This document shows, piece after piece, positions 9,687-18,106 of a stretch of 64,000 bases of DNA (the stretch's first letter is position 1; each line of letters starts with the position of its first letter). The notes under the pieces are model-generated. The model did no database searches. It saw only the letters and a program-made list of their open reading frames with translations, and was not told the DNA's origin. Source of the stretch: Rhodobacterales bacterium HKCCE2091 (GTDB lineage: Bacteria > Pseudomonadota > Alphaproteobacteria > Rhodobacterales > Rhodobacteraceae); contig WVSL01000001.1 of NCBI GenBank assembly GCA_015689685.1, positions 297,001 to 361,000 of the forward strand, in the 5' to 3' direction. Made by a program: the position numbers and the translations under genes.

Positions 9687-11182
9687 TCCAGATCGGCGAA
9701 CTTCGGATCGACCTCACCGAACCCGGCGTGCTGATCGCGGTGGCCGTGGCGGCGGTGCTGTTCCTGATCCTCTGGCTGTCGGCCCATTCGGCGCTGAACC
9801 GGGCGCGGGCCCTGCTCAGGCACGATGCCGGGCTGCGGGAAGACCACGACCGGCTCAGGGCGGAGCACGCGCAGGCACGCGAGGATCTCGCCGGGCTTCG
9901 CATTCAGGCCGCGCGGATGCCCGAACTGGAAACGCTCGTGTCCGACCTTCGCGCCGACACGCTCGCGCTGAACCGCCAGATCGAGGCCCGGAACGCAGAG
10001 ATCGCGGCCATGAAGCAATCCCACGAGGCGCGGCTCGAAGAACTGCGCGGGCTGAAGGCGGAACTGGAGACGAAATTCCATTCCCTCGCGTCGGGCGTGC
10101 TGGAGACCAACTCCAAGGCCTTCCTCGACCGCGTGTCGGAACGGTTCCGCGTCCATGCCGAAAGCGCCGAGGCCGATCTCGCCAAGCGCCAGCAGGCCAT
10201 CGATTCGCTGGTCAAGCCGCTGGCGGAACGGCTGAACCTGTTCGAGGGCCACGTGAAGGAGATCGAGAAGGCCCGGAACGACGCCTACGGCGCGATCCGG
10301 ACGCAGGTCGAACAACTCGCCATCGGCCAGCAGGCGCTCGGCACCGAAACGCGGAAACTGGTGCAGGCCCTGCGCGCGCCCAAGACTCGCGGCCGTTGGG
10401 GCGAGATGCAGCTGCGCCAGGTTTTCGAGATGAGCGGCATGACCGAGCATGTCGATTTCGTCACCGAGGCGACCCACGATACCGATGCCGGCCGCCAGCG
10501 CCCCGACGCCATCGTGCGCATCCCCGGCGGCAAGAGCATCGTGGTCGATGCCAAGACCCCGCTGGAGGCGTATCTCGACGCGATGGAAGCCGACGGACCG
10601 GAGGCGCAGGGCGTACAGCTTCGCCGCCACGCGAGCCAGGTGCGGACCCACGTCAAGCAGCTTGCGTCGAAGGCCTACCACGAGGCGCTGAACGAGGCGC
10701 CGGATTTCGTGGTGATGTTCATCCCCGGCGAAACCTTCGTCTCCGCCGCCGCAGAGGCCGACCCCGGCCTGATCGAATACGCCTTCGAGAACAAGGTGCT
10801 GATCGCGACGCCGACGACCCTGATGGCGCTCATCAAGGCCATCGCCTACGGCTGGCAGCAGGAGAAGATGGCCGAGAACGCGGTCGAGGTGCAGAAGGAG
10901 GCGAAGGAGCTTTATTCCCGTCTGTCCACCTTCGGCGATCACCTCGGCCGGGTGGGCAAGAACCTCGGCACCGCCGTCGACAGCTACAACCGCGCCGTGG
11001 GCTCGCTGGAAGGCCGCGTGCTGCCGACCGCAAGGCGGTTCGAGGCGATGGGCGTGGTCAGCCCGCCGGAACCGATCTCCGGCCCGGCGACCGTGGAACA
11101 GGAACCGCGCAAGCTGTCGGCCTCCGAGTTCGTGGAACCGGCACTGGCGGACGAAGCCGGCTCAGCCGCCGAAGACCGCTGA
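9683..11182 (+). CDS. rmuC: DNA recombination protein RmuC family
   Basis: RmuC proteins limit recombination at inverted repeats and resemble nucleases of the PD-(D/E)XK fold. This 499-residue protein starts with a membrane-spanning helix (about residues 15-35), then a coiled-coil region rich in E, R, L and A (about 40-170), then the conserved core with [14 protein letters not shown] and [12 protein letters not shown]. The ATG overlaps the mutL stop (ATGA), so both are translated from one message, placing two genome-stability genes together. Its last 21 bases overlap the end of the convergent GAF gene. Confidence 0.93.
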   Translation: MIQIGELRIDLTEPGVLIAVAVAAVLFLILWLSAHSALNRARALLRHDAGLREDHDRLRAEHAQAREDLAGLRIQAARMPELETLVSDLRADTLALNRQIEARNAEIAAMKQSHEARLEELRGLKAELETKFHSLASGVLETNSKAFLDRVSERFRVHAESAEADLAKRQQAIDSLVKPLAERLNLFEGHVKEIEKARNDAYGAIRTQVEQLAIGQQALGTETRKLVQALRAPKTRGRWGEMQLRQVFEMSGMTEHVDFVTEATHDTDAGRQRPDAIVRIPGGKSIVVDAKTPLEAYLDAMEADGPEAQGVQLRRHASQVRTHVKQLASKAYHEALNEAPDFVVMFIPGETFVSAAAEADPGLIEYAFENKVLIATPTTLMALIKAIAYGWQQEKMAENAVEVQKEAKELYSRLSTFGDHLGRVGKNLGTAVDSYNRAVGSLEGRVLPTARRFEAMGVVSPPEPISGPATVEQEPRKLSASEFVEPALADEAGSAAEDR

Positions 11183-11647
11183 CAGGATTGCCGAGAGGCC
11201 CTTCGCGTCTTCTTCGGTGAAGGCATCCGGGCGGTCGCTGTCGATGTCGAGAACCGCGATCAGCTCCCCCGCGCCGTTCCGCACCGGCAGAACGATTTCC
11301 GACCGGGTGGAGGAGGCACAGGCGATGTGGCCCGGAAAGGCGTCCACGTCCGGCACCAGTTGAACCTCCCCCGTCCGCGCACAGGCGCCGCAGACGCCCC
11401 GGTCGAACGGGATCACGAGGCAGCCGTGGCCGCCCTGGTAAGGCCCGATCTTCAGAAGCCCCGGTTCGGTGACGCGGTAGAACCCGGTCCAGTCGAAACG
11501 GTCGTCGGCGTGGTGGATCTCGCAGGCGAGCGTGGCCATCAGCGCGACCTGGTCGGTCTCGCCGCGGGTCAGCGCCTCGATGCTGCGGGCGCGGTCGGGG
11601 TAGGACACCGTCGCCCCGCCGGACTGCATGGCCGGAACCGAGGTCAT
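11162..11647 (-). CDS. msrC: Free methionine-(R)-sulfoxide reductase (GAF domain)
   Basis: The 161-residue single GAF-domain protein matches the fRMsr family, which reduces free methionine-R-sulfoxide in the cytoplasm with thioredoxin-type electrons. Key cysteines are present: C86 in GVCGAC and C110 in GHIACAS, corresponding to the resolving and catalytic cysteines, with C76 and C89 nearby. The conserved SEIVLPV follows. The ATG overlaps the thiolase stop codon by 4 bp. An internal ATG seven codons in is another possible start. The HIACD motif of many homologues reads HIACA here. Confidence 0.88.
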   Translation of the reverse strand: MTSVPAMQSGGATVSYPDRARSIEALTRGETDQVALMATLACEIHHADDRFDWTGFYRVTEPGLLKIGPYQGGHGCLVIPFDRGVCGACARTGEVQLVPDVDAFPGHIACASSTRSEIVLPVRNGAGELIAVLDIDSDRPDAFTEEDAKGLSAILSAVFGG

Positions 11648-12822
11648 GGCCGTTCGATCGCGATGGCGGTGCCCTCGCCGCCGCCGATGCAGATCGCCGC
11701 GACGCCACGCTTCAGACCCCGTTTTTCAAGCGCGTTCAACAGCGTGACCATGATCCGCGCGCCAGAGGCGCCGATCGGATGGCCGAGCGCACAGGCGCCA
11801 CCGTTCACGTTGACGCGGTCGTGGGGCAGGCCAAGCTCGTGCATGAAGGCCATCGGGACCACGGCGAAGGCCTCGTTGACCTCCCACAGGTCGACGTCCT
11901 CGACGGTCCAGCCGACCCGGTCGAGCAGCTTGCGGGCCGCAGGCACCGGGGCAGTGGTGAACCACCCGGGTTCCTGCGCGTGGCTCGCATGACCGAGGAT
12001 CCGGGCGCGGACTGGCAGCCCTTTGTCCCGCGCGGTGCCGGCGCGGGCGAGGACAAGCGCCGCCGCCCCGTCCGAGATCGAGCTGGAATTGGCCGCCGTC
12101 ACCGTGCCGTCCTTGCGGAAGGCCGGCTTCAGGGTCGGGATCTTCTCGGGCCGCGCCGATTTCGGCTGCTCGTCCTCGGCTACCACCGTCTCGCCCCTGC
12201 GGCCGGTGACAGTGAACGCCGCGATCTCGTCCGCGAAGGCACCGGAGGACTGGGCCTCGAGCGCGCGGGTCAGAGAGGCGATGGCATAGCCGTCCTGGGC
12301 GTCGCGGGTGAACTGGAACGCCTCGGCGCAGTCCTCCGCGAAGGTGCCCATGAGCCGCCCCTTGTCATAGGCGTCCTCCAGTCCGTCGAGGAACATGTGG
12401 TCGATTGCCTGGCCGTGGCCGATCCGCGCCCCGCCCCGCATCGCGGGCAGCAGGTAGGGGGCGTTGGTCATGCTCTCCATTCCGCCCGCCACGATCACGT
12501 CGGCGGACCCGAGCGCGAGCGCGTCATGCGCCATCATCGCCGCCTTCATGCCGGAGCCGCACATCTTGTTCAGCGTCGTGGCCGGAACGTCCTGGCCGAG
12601 ACCCGCCTTGAACCCCGCCTGCCGCGCCGGGGCCTGGCCCTGGCCCGCGGGCAGGACGCAGCCCATCAGCAACTCGTCGACCGCCTCGACACCCGCGGTG
12701 GACTGCGCCAGCGCCGCCGAGATCGCCGCCCCGCCGAGATCGGCCGCCGGCACCCCGGAAAATGCCCCCTGGAACCCCCCCATCGGCGTCCGCGCCGCGC
12801 CGGTAATGACCACATCTTCCAT
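11644..12822 (-). CDS. Acetyl-CoA C-acetyltransferase (thiolase)
   Basis: This 392-residue thiolase II family enzyme condenses or cleaves acetoacetyl-CoA. The nucleophile C88 lies in NKMCGSGMK, and the second active-site pair is H348 in GHPIGASGAR and C378 in CIGGGEG. The length and motifs fit biosynthetic acetyl-CoA acetyltransferases (AtoB/PhaA type), but no other polyhydroxybutyrate or beta-oxidation gene lies beside it, so the pathway is not decided. It is the first gene of a two-gene unit with the GAF reductase. It is divergent from the STAS gene across about 95 bp. Confidence 0.92.
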   Translation of the reverse strand: MEDVVITGAARTPMGGFQGAFSGVPAADLGGAAISAALAQSTAGVEAVDELLMGCVLPAGQGQAPARQAGFKAGLGQDVPATTLNKMCGSGMKAAMMAHDALALGSADVIVAGGMESMTNAPYLLPAMRGGARIGHGQAIDHMFLDGLEDAYDKGRLMGTFAEDCAEAFQFTRDAQDGYAIASLTRALEAQSSGAFADEIAAFTVTGRRGETVVAEDEQPKSARPEKIPTLKPAFRKDGTVTAANSSSISDGAAALVLARAGTARDKGLPVRARILGHASHAQEPGWFTTAPVPAARKLLDRVGWTVEDVDLWEVNEAFAVVPMAFMHELGLPHDRVNVNGGACALGHPIGASGARIMVTLLNALEKRGLKRGVAAICIGGGEGTAIAIERP

Positions 12823-12917
12823 GACGATTCGCGCCTCCCTGTCCCGGTTTCCCCCCGGATACAGAATGCTAACCCTTGCCGTCTAGCATCCCGCCACTGA
12901 CCAGCGGATGGATGCGA

Positions 12918-13265
12918 ATGAAGCTCGATGTGAACCGCGAAGGGCCCGTCACCGTCGTCACGGTCGCGGAAAGCCGGATCGACGCCGCCGCGGCGGTGGA
13001 TTTCAAGGATGCCTTTCGCGCCGTCGCAACGGACTCCGAGGGCGACCTGGTGCTCGATCTCACGGCCGTCGACTTCCTTGATTCCAGCGGGCTCGGCGCC
13101 GTCGTCGCCGCGCGCAAGCTGCTTGGCGGGACACGCGCGCTGGACCTCGCCGGGCTGACCGACCCCGTCGCCCGCGTGATGCAACTGACCCGGATGGATA
13201 CCGTGTTCCGCATCCACGCGACCGCCGATGCCGCCCGCGAGGCCTATCGCAGTTCCGCCGCCTGA
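12918..13265 (+). CDS. STAS-domain anti-anti-sigma factor (RsbV/SpoIIAA-like)
   Basis: The 115-residue protein is a single STAS domain. The phospho-acceptor region reads VDFLDSSGLGAV, with a serine at about residue 56, as in proteins that bind and neutralise anti-sigma kinases when dephosphorylated. The next gene, 3 bp downstream, is a matching GHKL serine kinase, so the two form a partner-switch pair. The start at 12918 has a purine-rich stretch about 9 bases upstream; an in-frame ATG at 12912 is also possible. No sigma factor or PP2C phosphatase is in the window, so the output is unknown. Confidence 0.88.
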   Translation: MKLDVNREGPVTVVTVAESRIDAAAAVDFKDAFRAVATDSEGDLVLDLTAVDFLDSSGLGAVVAARKLLGGTRALDLAGLTDPVARVMQLTRMDTVFRIHATADAAREAYRSSAA

Positions 13266-13268
13266 CCG

Positions 13269-13739
13269 ATGCCGGCCGCGCGCGGGACCACCCCCCCGGA
13301 CGACGATGGCGACCCGCCGATCCTGCGGCTCGACCCGAAGCCAGATCCGGTCGCCATCCGCGTGGCGATGGCGGAACTGCGCCGCAAGCTCGCCCGCCAC
13401 GCGCCGGGCGCGACCGTGGAACGGGCCGAACTGGTGATCGCGGAGGTTCTGAACAACATCGCCGAACACGGGTTCGACGATGGCGCGGCGGGGGACGAGA
13501 CCATCTCCGTCAGCATCCGTGCGGGAACGAAGGCGCTGTCCGTGACCGTGACCGACACGGGCCGCGGGATGCCCGGCGGGATGCTGCCCCTGGGCCACCT
13601 GCCCCCGGTCGCGGGTGTGCCGGCCGACGCGCTGCCCGAGGGCGGATTCGGCTGGAACCTGATCCGCCGACTGACCACCGACCTCCGCTACGTCCGAAGC
13701 GGCGGAACGAACCGCCTGACCTTCCGGATCGGTTTCTGA
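13269..13739 (+). CDS. Anti-sigma factor serine kinase, GHKL ATPase (RsbW/SpoIIAB-like)
   Basis: This 156-residue protein has the ATP-binding boxes of the RsbW family: the N box EVLNNIAEHG, the G1 box DTGRGMP and the G2-like segment GGFGWNLI. Such kinases phosphorylate the partner STAS protein and, when free, hold a sigma factor or other target inactive. The N-terminal 20 residues are proline- and aspartate-rich and probably unstructured. It follows the STAS gene by 3 bp, in the arrangement expected of a partner-switch module. The ligand it controls cannot be read from the window. Confidence 0.86.
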   Translation: MPAARGTTPPDDDGDPPILRLDPKPDPVAIRVAMAELRRKLARHAPGATVERAELVIAEVLNNIAEHGFDDGAAGDETISVSIRAGTKALSVTVTDTGRGMPGGMLPLGHLPPVAGVPADALPEGGFGWNLIRRLTTDLRYVRSGGTNRLTFRIGF

Positions 13740-13988
13740 TCGGCATGCAATCCGCGCAAGTTGCGGCCATTGTTTCCCGCCTTTTTTCTTTGCCACAGGA
13801 AGGCCCCATTGGCTCCGTAACTTGGCCCCCAAGGCAGGGCATCACTGATCCTGTAGCTGCATAGGCTTCCCTCGGCGCCGCGTCGTTAAGCCCCCACCCA
13901 TTGGCGCGGCGTCGAGGTACTTCCTCCCCTCCCCCTTGCGCCCCGGACGGGTGCCGATAGGCTCGCGCGAAACGCGGAGGAGGCAGGC
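13740..13988. other. Intergenic region between kinase and gamma-glutamyltransferase genes
   Basis: This 249-bp stretch has no convincing gene. It has a pyrimidine tract with TTTTTT near 13784-13789 after the kinase gene, without a strong stem in front of it. An imperfect palindrome has a 7-bp stem, CGCCGCG at 13876-13882 and CGCGGCG at 13905-13911. A purine-rich ribosome binding site (GGAGGAGGC) lies just before 13989. Confidence 0.4.
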
Positions 13989-15566
13989 ATGCGCGATTTC
14001 CAGAAACCCGGTCGGTCCACCGTCTTCGCAATGAACGGGATGTGCGCGACGTCCCACCCGCTCGCCGCGCAAACCGCGGTGCGGGTACTGGACGGCGGCG
14101 GCAACGCGGTCGATGCCGCCATCGCCGCCGCGATGGTGCTGAACACCTGCGAACCGCAGATGACGGGCCTGGGCGGCGACATGTTCGCACTGGTCCGCAA
14201 ACCCGGCGAGCCGGTGCGCGGGCTGAACGGGTCGGGCCGTGCGCCCGCGGGTCTTTCGGCCGAGGCACTTCGGGCCGAGGGGCTGGCCGCGATCCCCGCC
14301 GATCACCCCGCGGCCATAACAGTGCCCGGTGCGGTGGACGGGTTCTGCGCGCTGCACGAGGCTTTCGGCAGCCGGGGGCTCGACGAGCTTCTCGCCCCCG
14401 CGATCCGCCACGCGGAGGAAGGCGTGCCGGTCGCGCCGCGTACCGCGTTCGACTGGTCGATCGGGGTCGACCTGCTGGCCCCGTCCGCAGGGGCCGCCTA
14501 CAGCATCGATGGCCGCGCACCCGCCCCCGGCGAGGTGTTCCGCGCGCCGGGACAGGCCGAGGTCCTTCGACGCATCGCCGTCCGGGGCCGGGCCGGGTTC
14601 TACGAGGGCGAGGTCGCCGCCGACATGCTCGCCGCGCTCCGCGCCATCGGCGGGACGCACACGGAGGCCGACCTCGATGCCGCCCGCGCCGACTGGGTCG
14701 AGCCGCTGTCGCTCGACTACAAGGGCCGCCGGCTGATCGAGCTTCCGCCGAACGGCCAGGGCGCGGCGGCGATGCTTCTGTGCAATATCCTGAAGGAGTT
14801 CGACCTCGCCGCGCTCGACCCGTTCGGGGCCGAGCGCGCGCACCTGGAGGCGGAGGCGACCAAGCTCGCCTACGACGCGCGGAACCGCTTCGTCGCCGAT
14901 CCGCGCCATGCCACCCGTGTCGGACACCTGCTGTCGGCCGACACGTCGCGCGGGCTGGCGAAACTCGTCCAGCCCCGCAGCGTCATCGCCGACCCCGCGC
15001 CGCTGAGCGAGGCGGTGCACCGCGACACCGTCTACCTCACCGTCGTCGACCGCGACCGCATGGCGGTGTCGCTGATCTACTCGATCTTCCGCAAGTTCGG
15101 CTCCGGCCATGCCAGCGACCGTTTCGGGATCCTGTTCCACAACCGCGGATCGGGGTTCAACCTGATCGAGGGCCACCCGAACGAAGCCGGGCCGGGGAAG
15201 CGCCCGATGCACACGATCATCCCCGCGATGCTGGAAGAGCCGGACGGCTCGCTGGTGCCGTTCGGGGTGATGGGCGGCGCCTACCAGGCCGCCGGCCACT
15301 CGCGCTTCGCCACCAACGTCGTCGATTACGGGATGGACCTGCAGGATGCCATCGACGGCCCGCGCTGTTTCGCCGTCGACGGAGAATTGCGGGTCGAACG
15401 CGGTTATGCCCCCGCCGTGCACGATGCGCTTGCCGCACTCGGCCACCGGGTCGTGGTTCCCGAGGAACCGATCGGCGGCGCGCAGGCGATCCGCATCGAC
15501 GAAGCCCGCGGCGTGCTCGAAGGCGCGTCGGACCCGCGCAAGGACGGTATCGCGCTGGGCCTCTAG
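13989..15566 (+). CDS. Gamma-glutamyltransferase family protein
   Basis: The 525-residue protein is an N-terminal-nucleophile hydrolase of the gamma-glutamyltranspeptidase family. Family members cut themselves before a threonine that becomes the nucleophile of the small subunit. The aligned position is T347 in RDTVYLTVVD, followed by FGSG and the GKRPMHTIIPAML stretch. True transpeptidases usually read TTHxSV here, whereas this one has TVYLTV, so the second threonine and the histidine are absent. No signal peptide is visible, which also points away from a periplasmic glutathione enzyme. Cytoplasmic relatives act on other amides, for example oxamate. Substrate is unassigned. Confidence 0.85.
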   Translation: MRDFQKPGRSTVFAMNGMCATSHPLAAQTAVRVLDGGGNAVDAAIAAAMVLNTCEPQMTGLGGDMFALVRKPGEPVRGLNGSGRAPAGLSAEALRAEGLAAIPADHPAAITVPGAVDGFCALHEAFGSRGLDELLAPAIRHAEEGVPVAPRTAFDWSIGVDLLAPSAGAAYSIDGRAPAPGEVFRAPGQAEVLRRIAVRGRAGFYEGEVAADMLAALRAIGGTHTEADLDAARADWVEPLSLDYKGRRLIELPPNGQGAAAMLLCNILKEFDLAALDPFGAERAHLEAEATKLAYDARNRFVADPRHATRVGHLLSADTSRGLAKLVQPRSVIADPAPLSEAVHRDTVYLTVVDRDRMAVSLIYSIFRKFGSGHASDRFGILFHNRGSGFNLIEGHPNEAGPGKRPMHTIIPAMLEEPDGSLVPFGVMGGAYQAAGHSRFATNVVDYGMDLQDAIDGPRCFAVDGELRVERGYAPAVHDALAALGHRVVVPEEPIGGAQAIRIDEARGVLEGASDPRKDGIALGL

Positions 15567-15581
15567 GGGCCGCGCGGGCGG

Positions 15582-15908
15582 TCAGTTCAGGTGGAATTCC
15601 AGCGGGTAGCGGCCATCCTCGAAGTCGCCGAACAGGTCCGGCAGGTCGGGATGATCGATCGGCTCGCCGGTCTCGTCGGGAACGAGGTTCTGCTCCGAGA
15701 CATAGGCGACGTAGTAGCTGTCGTCGTTCTCCGCCAGCAGGTGGTAGAACGGCTGCTCCTTCGACGGGCGGCTGTGCTCGGGAATGGCCTCGTACCAGGC
15801 CTCGGTGTTCGCGAACTCGGCATCGATGTCGAACACCACTCCGCGGAAGGGGTGCTTCCGGTGGCGGACGACCTGTCCGAGGTTGTACTTCGCTTGGCTT
15901 TTTAACAT
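15582..15908 (-). CDS. hspQ: Heat shock protein HspQ / YccV-like hemimethylated-DNA-binding protein
   Basis: The 108-residue protein matches HspQ (YccV), a small protein that in enterobacteria helps Lon degrade certain proteins and binds hemimethylated DNA. Characteristic stretches are VRHRKHPFRGVVFDIDAEF, EQPFYHLL and YVSEQNL. The start at 15908 gives MLKSQAKYNLGQ, the usual beginning of alphaproteobacterial homologues; an in-frame ATG 27 bases further up is less likely. It converges on the gamma-glutamyltransferase gene with a 15-bp gap. Function is inferred from the family. Confidence 0.9.
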   Translation of the reverse strand: MLKSQAKYNLGQVVRHRKHPFRGVVFDIDAEFANTEAWYEAIPEHSRPSKEQPFYHLLAENDDSYYVAYVSEQNLVPDETGEPIDHPDLPDLFGDFEDGRYPLEFHLN

Positions 15909-16027
15909 CACAAATCGGCCCCCATGTCGCCTCAATTACAGGTTTGCCCCCGCCGCTGTCCATGACCCCGGCCTCAAAACATGGGAAACAGATTGTGAAT
16001 CCGGGCCTGACAGTCGTTCTGAAAGCT

Positions 16028-16055
16028 TTGCGCCCCGGGCGAAATCGCCTATGAT
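16028..16055 (+). promoter_or_regulatory. Possible sigma-70-type promoter for the transglycosylase gene
   Basis: TTGCGC at 16028-16033 and TATGAT at 16050-16055 are separated by 16 bases, resembling -35 and -10 elements. They lie about 45 bp before the ATG at 16098. This is pattern reading only. Confidence 0.4.
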
Positions 16056-16097
16056 GTGCGCCAAACAAACGATCGAAAAATCGAGCAGGCAGAGAAG

Positions 16098-16673
16098 ATG
16101 AAACAGGCGCTCCTGGTGCTGACCCTGATGCTATTGGCCGGTTGCGGACAGCAGTACTCGGCCCCCCGGAATCTCGACGATGCATGTCTCCTGGCGGCCG
16201 AACGGCCGCAATACCTGCGCGCGATGCTGCGCGCGGAGCAGAACTGGGGCGTTCCGGTCGCCGTCCAGATGGCGACGATCTACCAGGAAAGCCGCTTCGT
16301 CGGAAACGCCCGCACCCCCCACGAATTTGCGCTCGGCATCATCCCGATGGGGCGCGTCAGTTCGGCCTACGGCTACTCCCAGGCGCTGGACGGGACGTGG
16401 GAGGAGTATCAATCCGAGACCGGCAACCGCCGCGCCAACCGCACCGACATCGACGACGCGACCGATTTCATCGGCTGGTACATGACCCTGACGAGGGAAC
16501 GGAATGGAATCGCCCTGACCGATGCCCGGAACCAGTATCTCGCCTACCACGAGGGCCATGCCGGATTCGCGCGCGGCAGCCACAATTCCAAGAGCTGGCT
16601 GTTGCGGGTGGCCGACAACGTCGCGGACCGTGCGGCGCTCTACAACGCGCAGCTTCTGACCTGCACGCACTAG
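16098..16673 (+). CDS. Small lytic transglycosylase-like lipoprotein (SLT fold)
   Basis: The 191-residue protein has a lipoprotein signal peptide with lipobox LLAGC, so C16 would be lipidated. The mature part resembles the SLT/lysozyme-like fold, with a probable catalytic glutamate E64 in IYQESRF. Later stretches GYSQALDGTWEEYQ and YLAYHEGHAGFARGS fit the family. These enzymes cut the glycan chains of peptidoglycan to give 1,6-anhydro ends. The start at 16098 follows AGAGAAG and places the signal peptide correctly. It is divergent from hspQ and convergent with lolA. Confidence 0.88.
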   Translation: MKQALLVLTLMLLAGCGQQYSAPRNLDDACLLAAERPQYLRAMLRAEQNWGVPVAVQMATIYQESRFVGNARTPHEFALGIIPMGRVSSAYGYSQALDGTWEEYQSETGNRRANRTDIDDATDFIGWYMTLTRERNGIALTDARNQYLAYHEGHAGFARGSHNSKSWLLRVADNVADRAALYNAQLLTCTH

Positions 16674-16687
16674 GACCGGGAAAGATG

Positions 16688-16710
16688 ACCGGGCGCGCGC
16701 CGCGCCCGGT
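16688..16710 (-). terminator. Perfect hairpin between convergent transglycosylase and lolA genes
   Basis: A 10-bp perfect stem, ACCGGGCGCG at 16688-16697 and its complement at 16701-16710, has a 3-base loop. It lies 14 bp after the transglycosylase stop and 11 bp after the lolA stop. On the minus strand it is followed by ATCTTT, a weak T-rich tail, so it could end lolA transcription, or act in both directions. Confidence 0.5.
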
Positions 16711-16721
16711 GCCGTTCGCGC

Positions 16722-17315
16722 CTAGCGGTTCGCGATCTCGTTGTTGATCGAGAAAAGGCTCGCCGGCAGGCGCATCCCCGTTTCCAGCCCGCCGAGGATC
16801 ACCGTGGTTTCCTGCCCCGACCCGTCGGTGATGACCCACTGGCGCAGCTCCACCGGGTCGTCGGTGAACAGGAGCGCGATCTGGCCGATCTCCGGGCGGT
16901 CGGGGTCCTGCGCCACGACGCGGGTGGTGGTGCCGTCGCCGTCATGGGCGATCACCATGCCGGACCGGGCGAGGTTCACGTTGCGGTCCAGGATCAGGCT
17001 GAGCGGGGTTTCGGACAACGGATACTGTTCCGGCCCGCCGGAGCCGCGGCCGTCGAAGATCGCGACCGTCCCGGCCCCGGCCAGCACCAACAGGTCGGAA
17101 TCGGCGCCGTCGTACTCGAACCGGACACGGCCCGGACGGTGCATGTAGATGCGCCCGGTCGAGACCGTGCCGTCGGAATTGACCTGGGTGAACGATCCCT
17201 CGGCTGTCGAGATGCCGTTGATGTAGTTCGACAGCGCGTTCAGCGGGATGGCGTTCTGGGCGGCGGCGGGAAGGGCCGCGAGCACGACTGCCGCGGCCAG
17301 CATGAGCGATTTCAT
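16722..17315 (-). CDS. lolA: Outer-membrane lipoprotein carrier protein LolA
   Basis: LolA shuttles mature lipoproteins across the periplasm from LolCDE to the outer membrane. The 197-residue protein begins with a cleavable signal peptide ending at AAAQ and continues with the LolA-type sheet pattern, including SNYINGISTAEGSFTQVN, GRIYMHRPGRVRFEYD and DPVELRQWVITD. The start at 17315 is preceded by GGAGAGA. It is the last gene of a minus-strand run after the aminotransferase, ftsK and an unknown gene. LolA beside ftsK is a conserved order in this family of bacteria. Confidence 0.92.
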   Translation of the reverse strand: MKSLMLAAAVVLAALPAAAQNAIPLNALSNYINGISTAEGSFTQVNSDGTVSTGRIYMHRPGRVRFEYDGADSDLLVLAGAGTVAIFDGRGSGGPEQYPLSETPLSLILDRNVNLARSGMVIAHDGDGTTTRVVAQDPDRPEIGQIALLFTDDPVELRQWVITDGSGQETTVILGGLETGMRLPASLFSINNEIANR

Positions 17316-17398
17316 CGGGGTCTCTCCTCGACCTTTGGTCTGCGCGATATAGGGCCATGATCGCAGGGCTGCCACTGATAGGCGATAACACGCCGCGG

Positions 17399-18106
17399 TC
17401 AGAGCCGAAGTTCCGGTGTCGTCTCGAGCGACCCGGCCGGACGGCCGGGGGCGAGGATGACCAGAAGTTGCGCCGCCCGCCCGGAACCGAGGCCGAAGCC
17501 CGCCACCCGGTAGTCGCCGTTCGCGGTCTCTAGCAACAGCCGTTTCGACCCGCCGCCGGTCGCCGCGACCGCGCCCGTGGTCACGCTCAGCCACGCTTCG
17601 GGCGTCGCGTCGCGCAGGCGGCGAAACTCGGCGGCCAGGGGCTCTGGCGCCGGGCTCGACACTACCCGCACCCGGACCTTCACGTCGCCGTCGGAGCCGA
17701 GCGCGATACCGACGAAGCCGTCGGAGTTCATCGCGCCGTGCCAGGGCGACGGCGCCGCGAACAGGCCCGCGGGGTCGCGCGAGGCATCGGCCAGCACGAC
17801 CGCGCCGGCCTCGATATCGAGGGTCGCGGCCCGTTCCGCCACGACGACCGGTTCTTCGAGGCCGAGCAACTCGCGCCGCCGCTGCATCAGCCAGGCGCGG
17901 GCCATTAGCCATTTCTGCGGGTAGCTGTGCACCGCCGCGCCGAGACCGAGGGCGCGGATGGCGAGGTCGATCTCGTCCGGGTCGTCGGTGCCGGACCGTT
18001 CGACCGTCATGGCGAGGTGGCCGATGGTGCGCGCAGCCTTGCGCCGGGCCTGCGGCGGCAGGGATGCGGCCGCGTCCAGCGCCGCGCGCAGGTCGTTTGC
18101 GCTCAC
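17399..18106 (-). CDS. Unknown protein translationally coupled to ftsK
   Basis: I do not recognise this 235-residue protein. It starts with GTG at 18106, which overlaps the ftsK stop in a 4-base GTGA, so it is probably translated by ribosomes finishing ftsK. No signal peptide or membrane helix is visible. The first 80 or so residues look helical ([23 protein letters not shown], then [20 protein letters not shown]). The remainder looks beta-rich, with many glycines and valines and a tryptophan/histidine segment [12 protein letters not shown]. Composition and codon use match the neighbours, so it is likely a real gene of long standing. Position suggests, but does not prove, a link to chromosome segregation or division. 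Confidence 0.78.
   Translation of the reverse strand: MSANDLRAALDAAASLPPQARRKAARTIGHLAMTVERSGTDDPDEIDLAIRALGLGAAVHSYPQKWLMARAWLMQRRRELLGLEEPVVVAERAATLDIEAGAVVLADASRDPAGLFAAPSPWHGAMNSDGFVGIALGSDGDVKVRVRVVSSPAPEPLAAEFRRLRDATPEAWLSVTTGAVAATGGGSKRLLLETANGDYRVAGFGLGSGRAAQLLVILAPGRPAGSLETTPELRL

Noticed and set aside
15909-16097. CCCATGTT as a heat-shock (sigma-32) -10 element before hspQ
   Set aside because: There is no CTTGAAA-type -35 sequence at the right distance, so the match is not supported.
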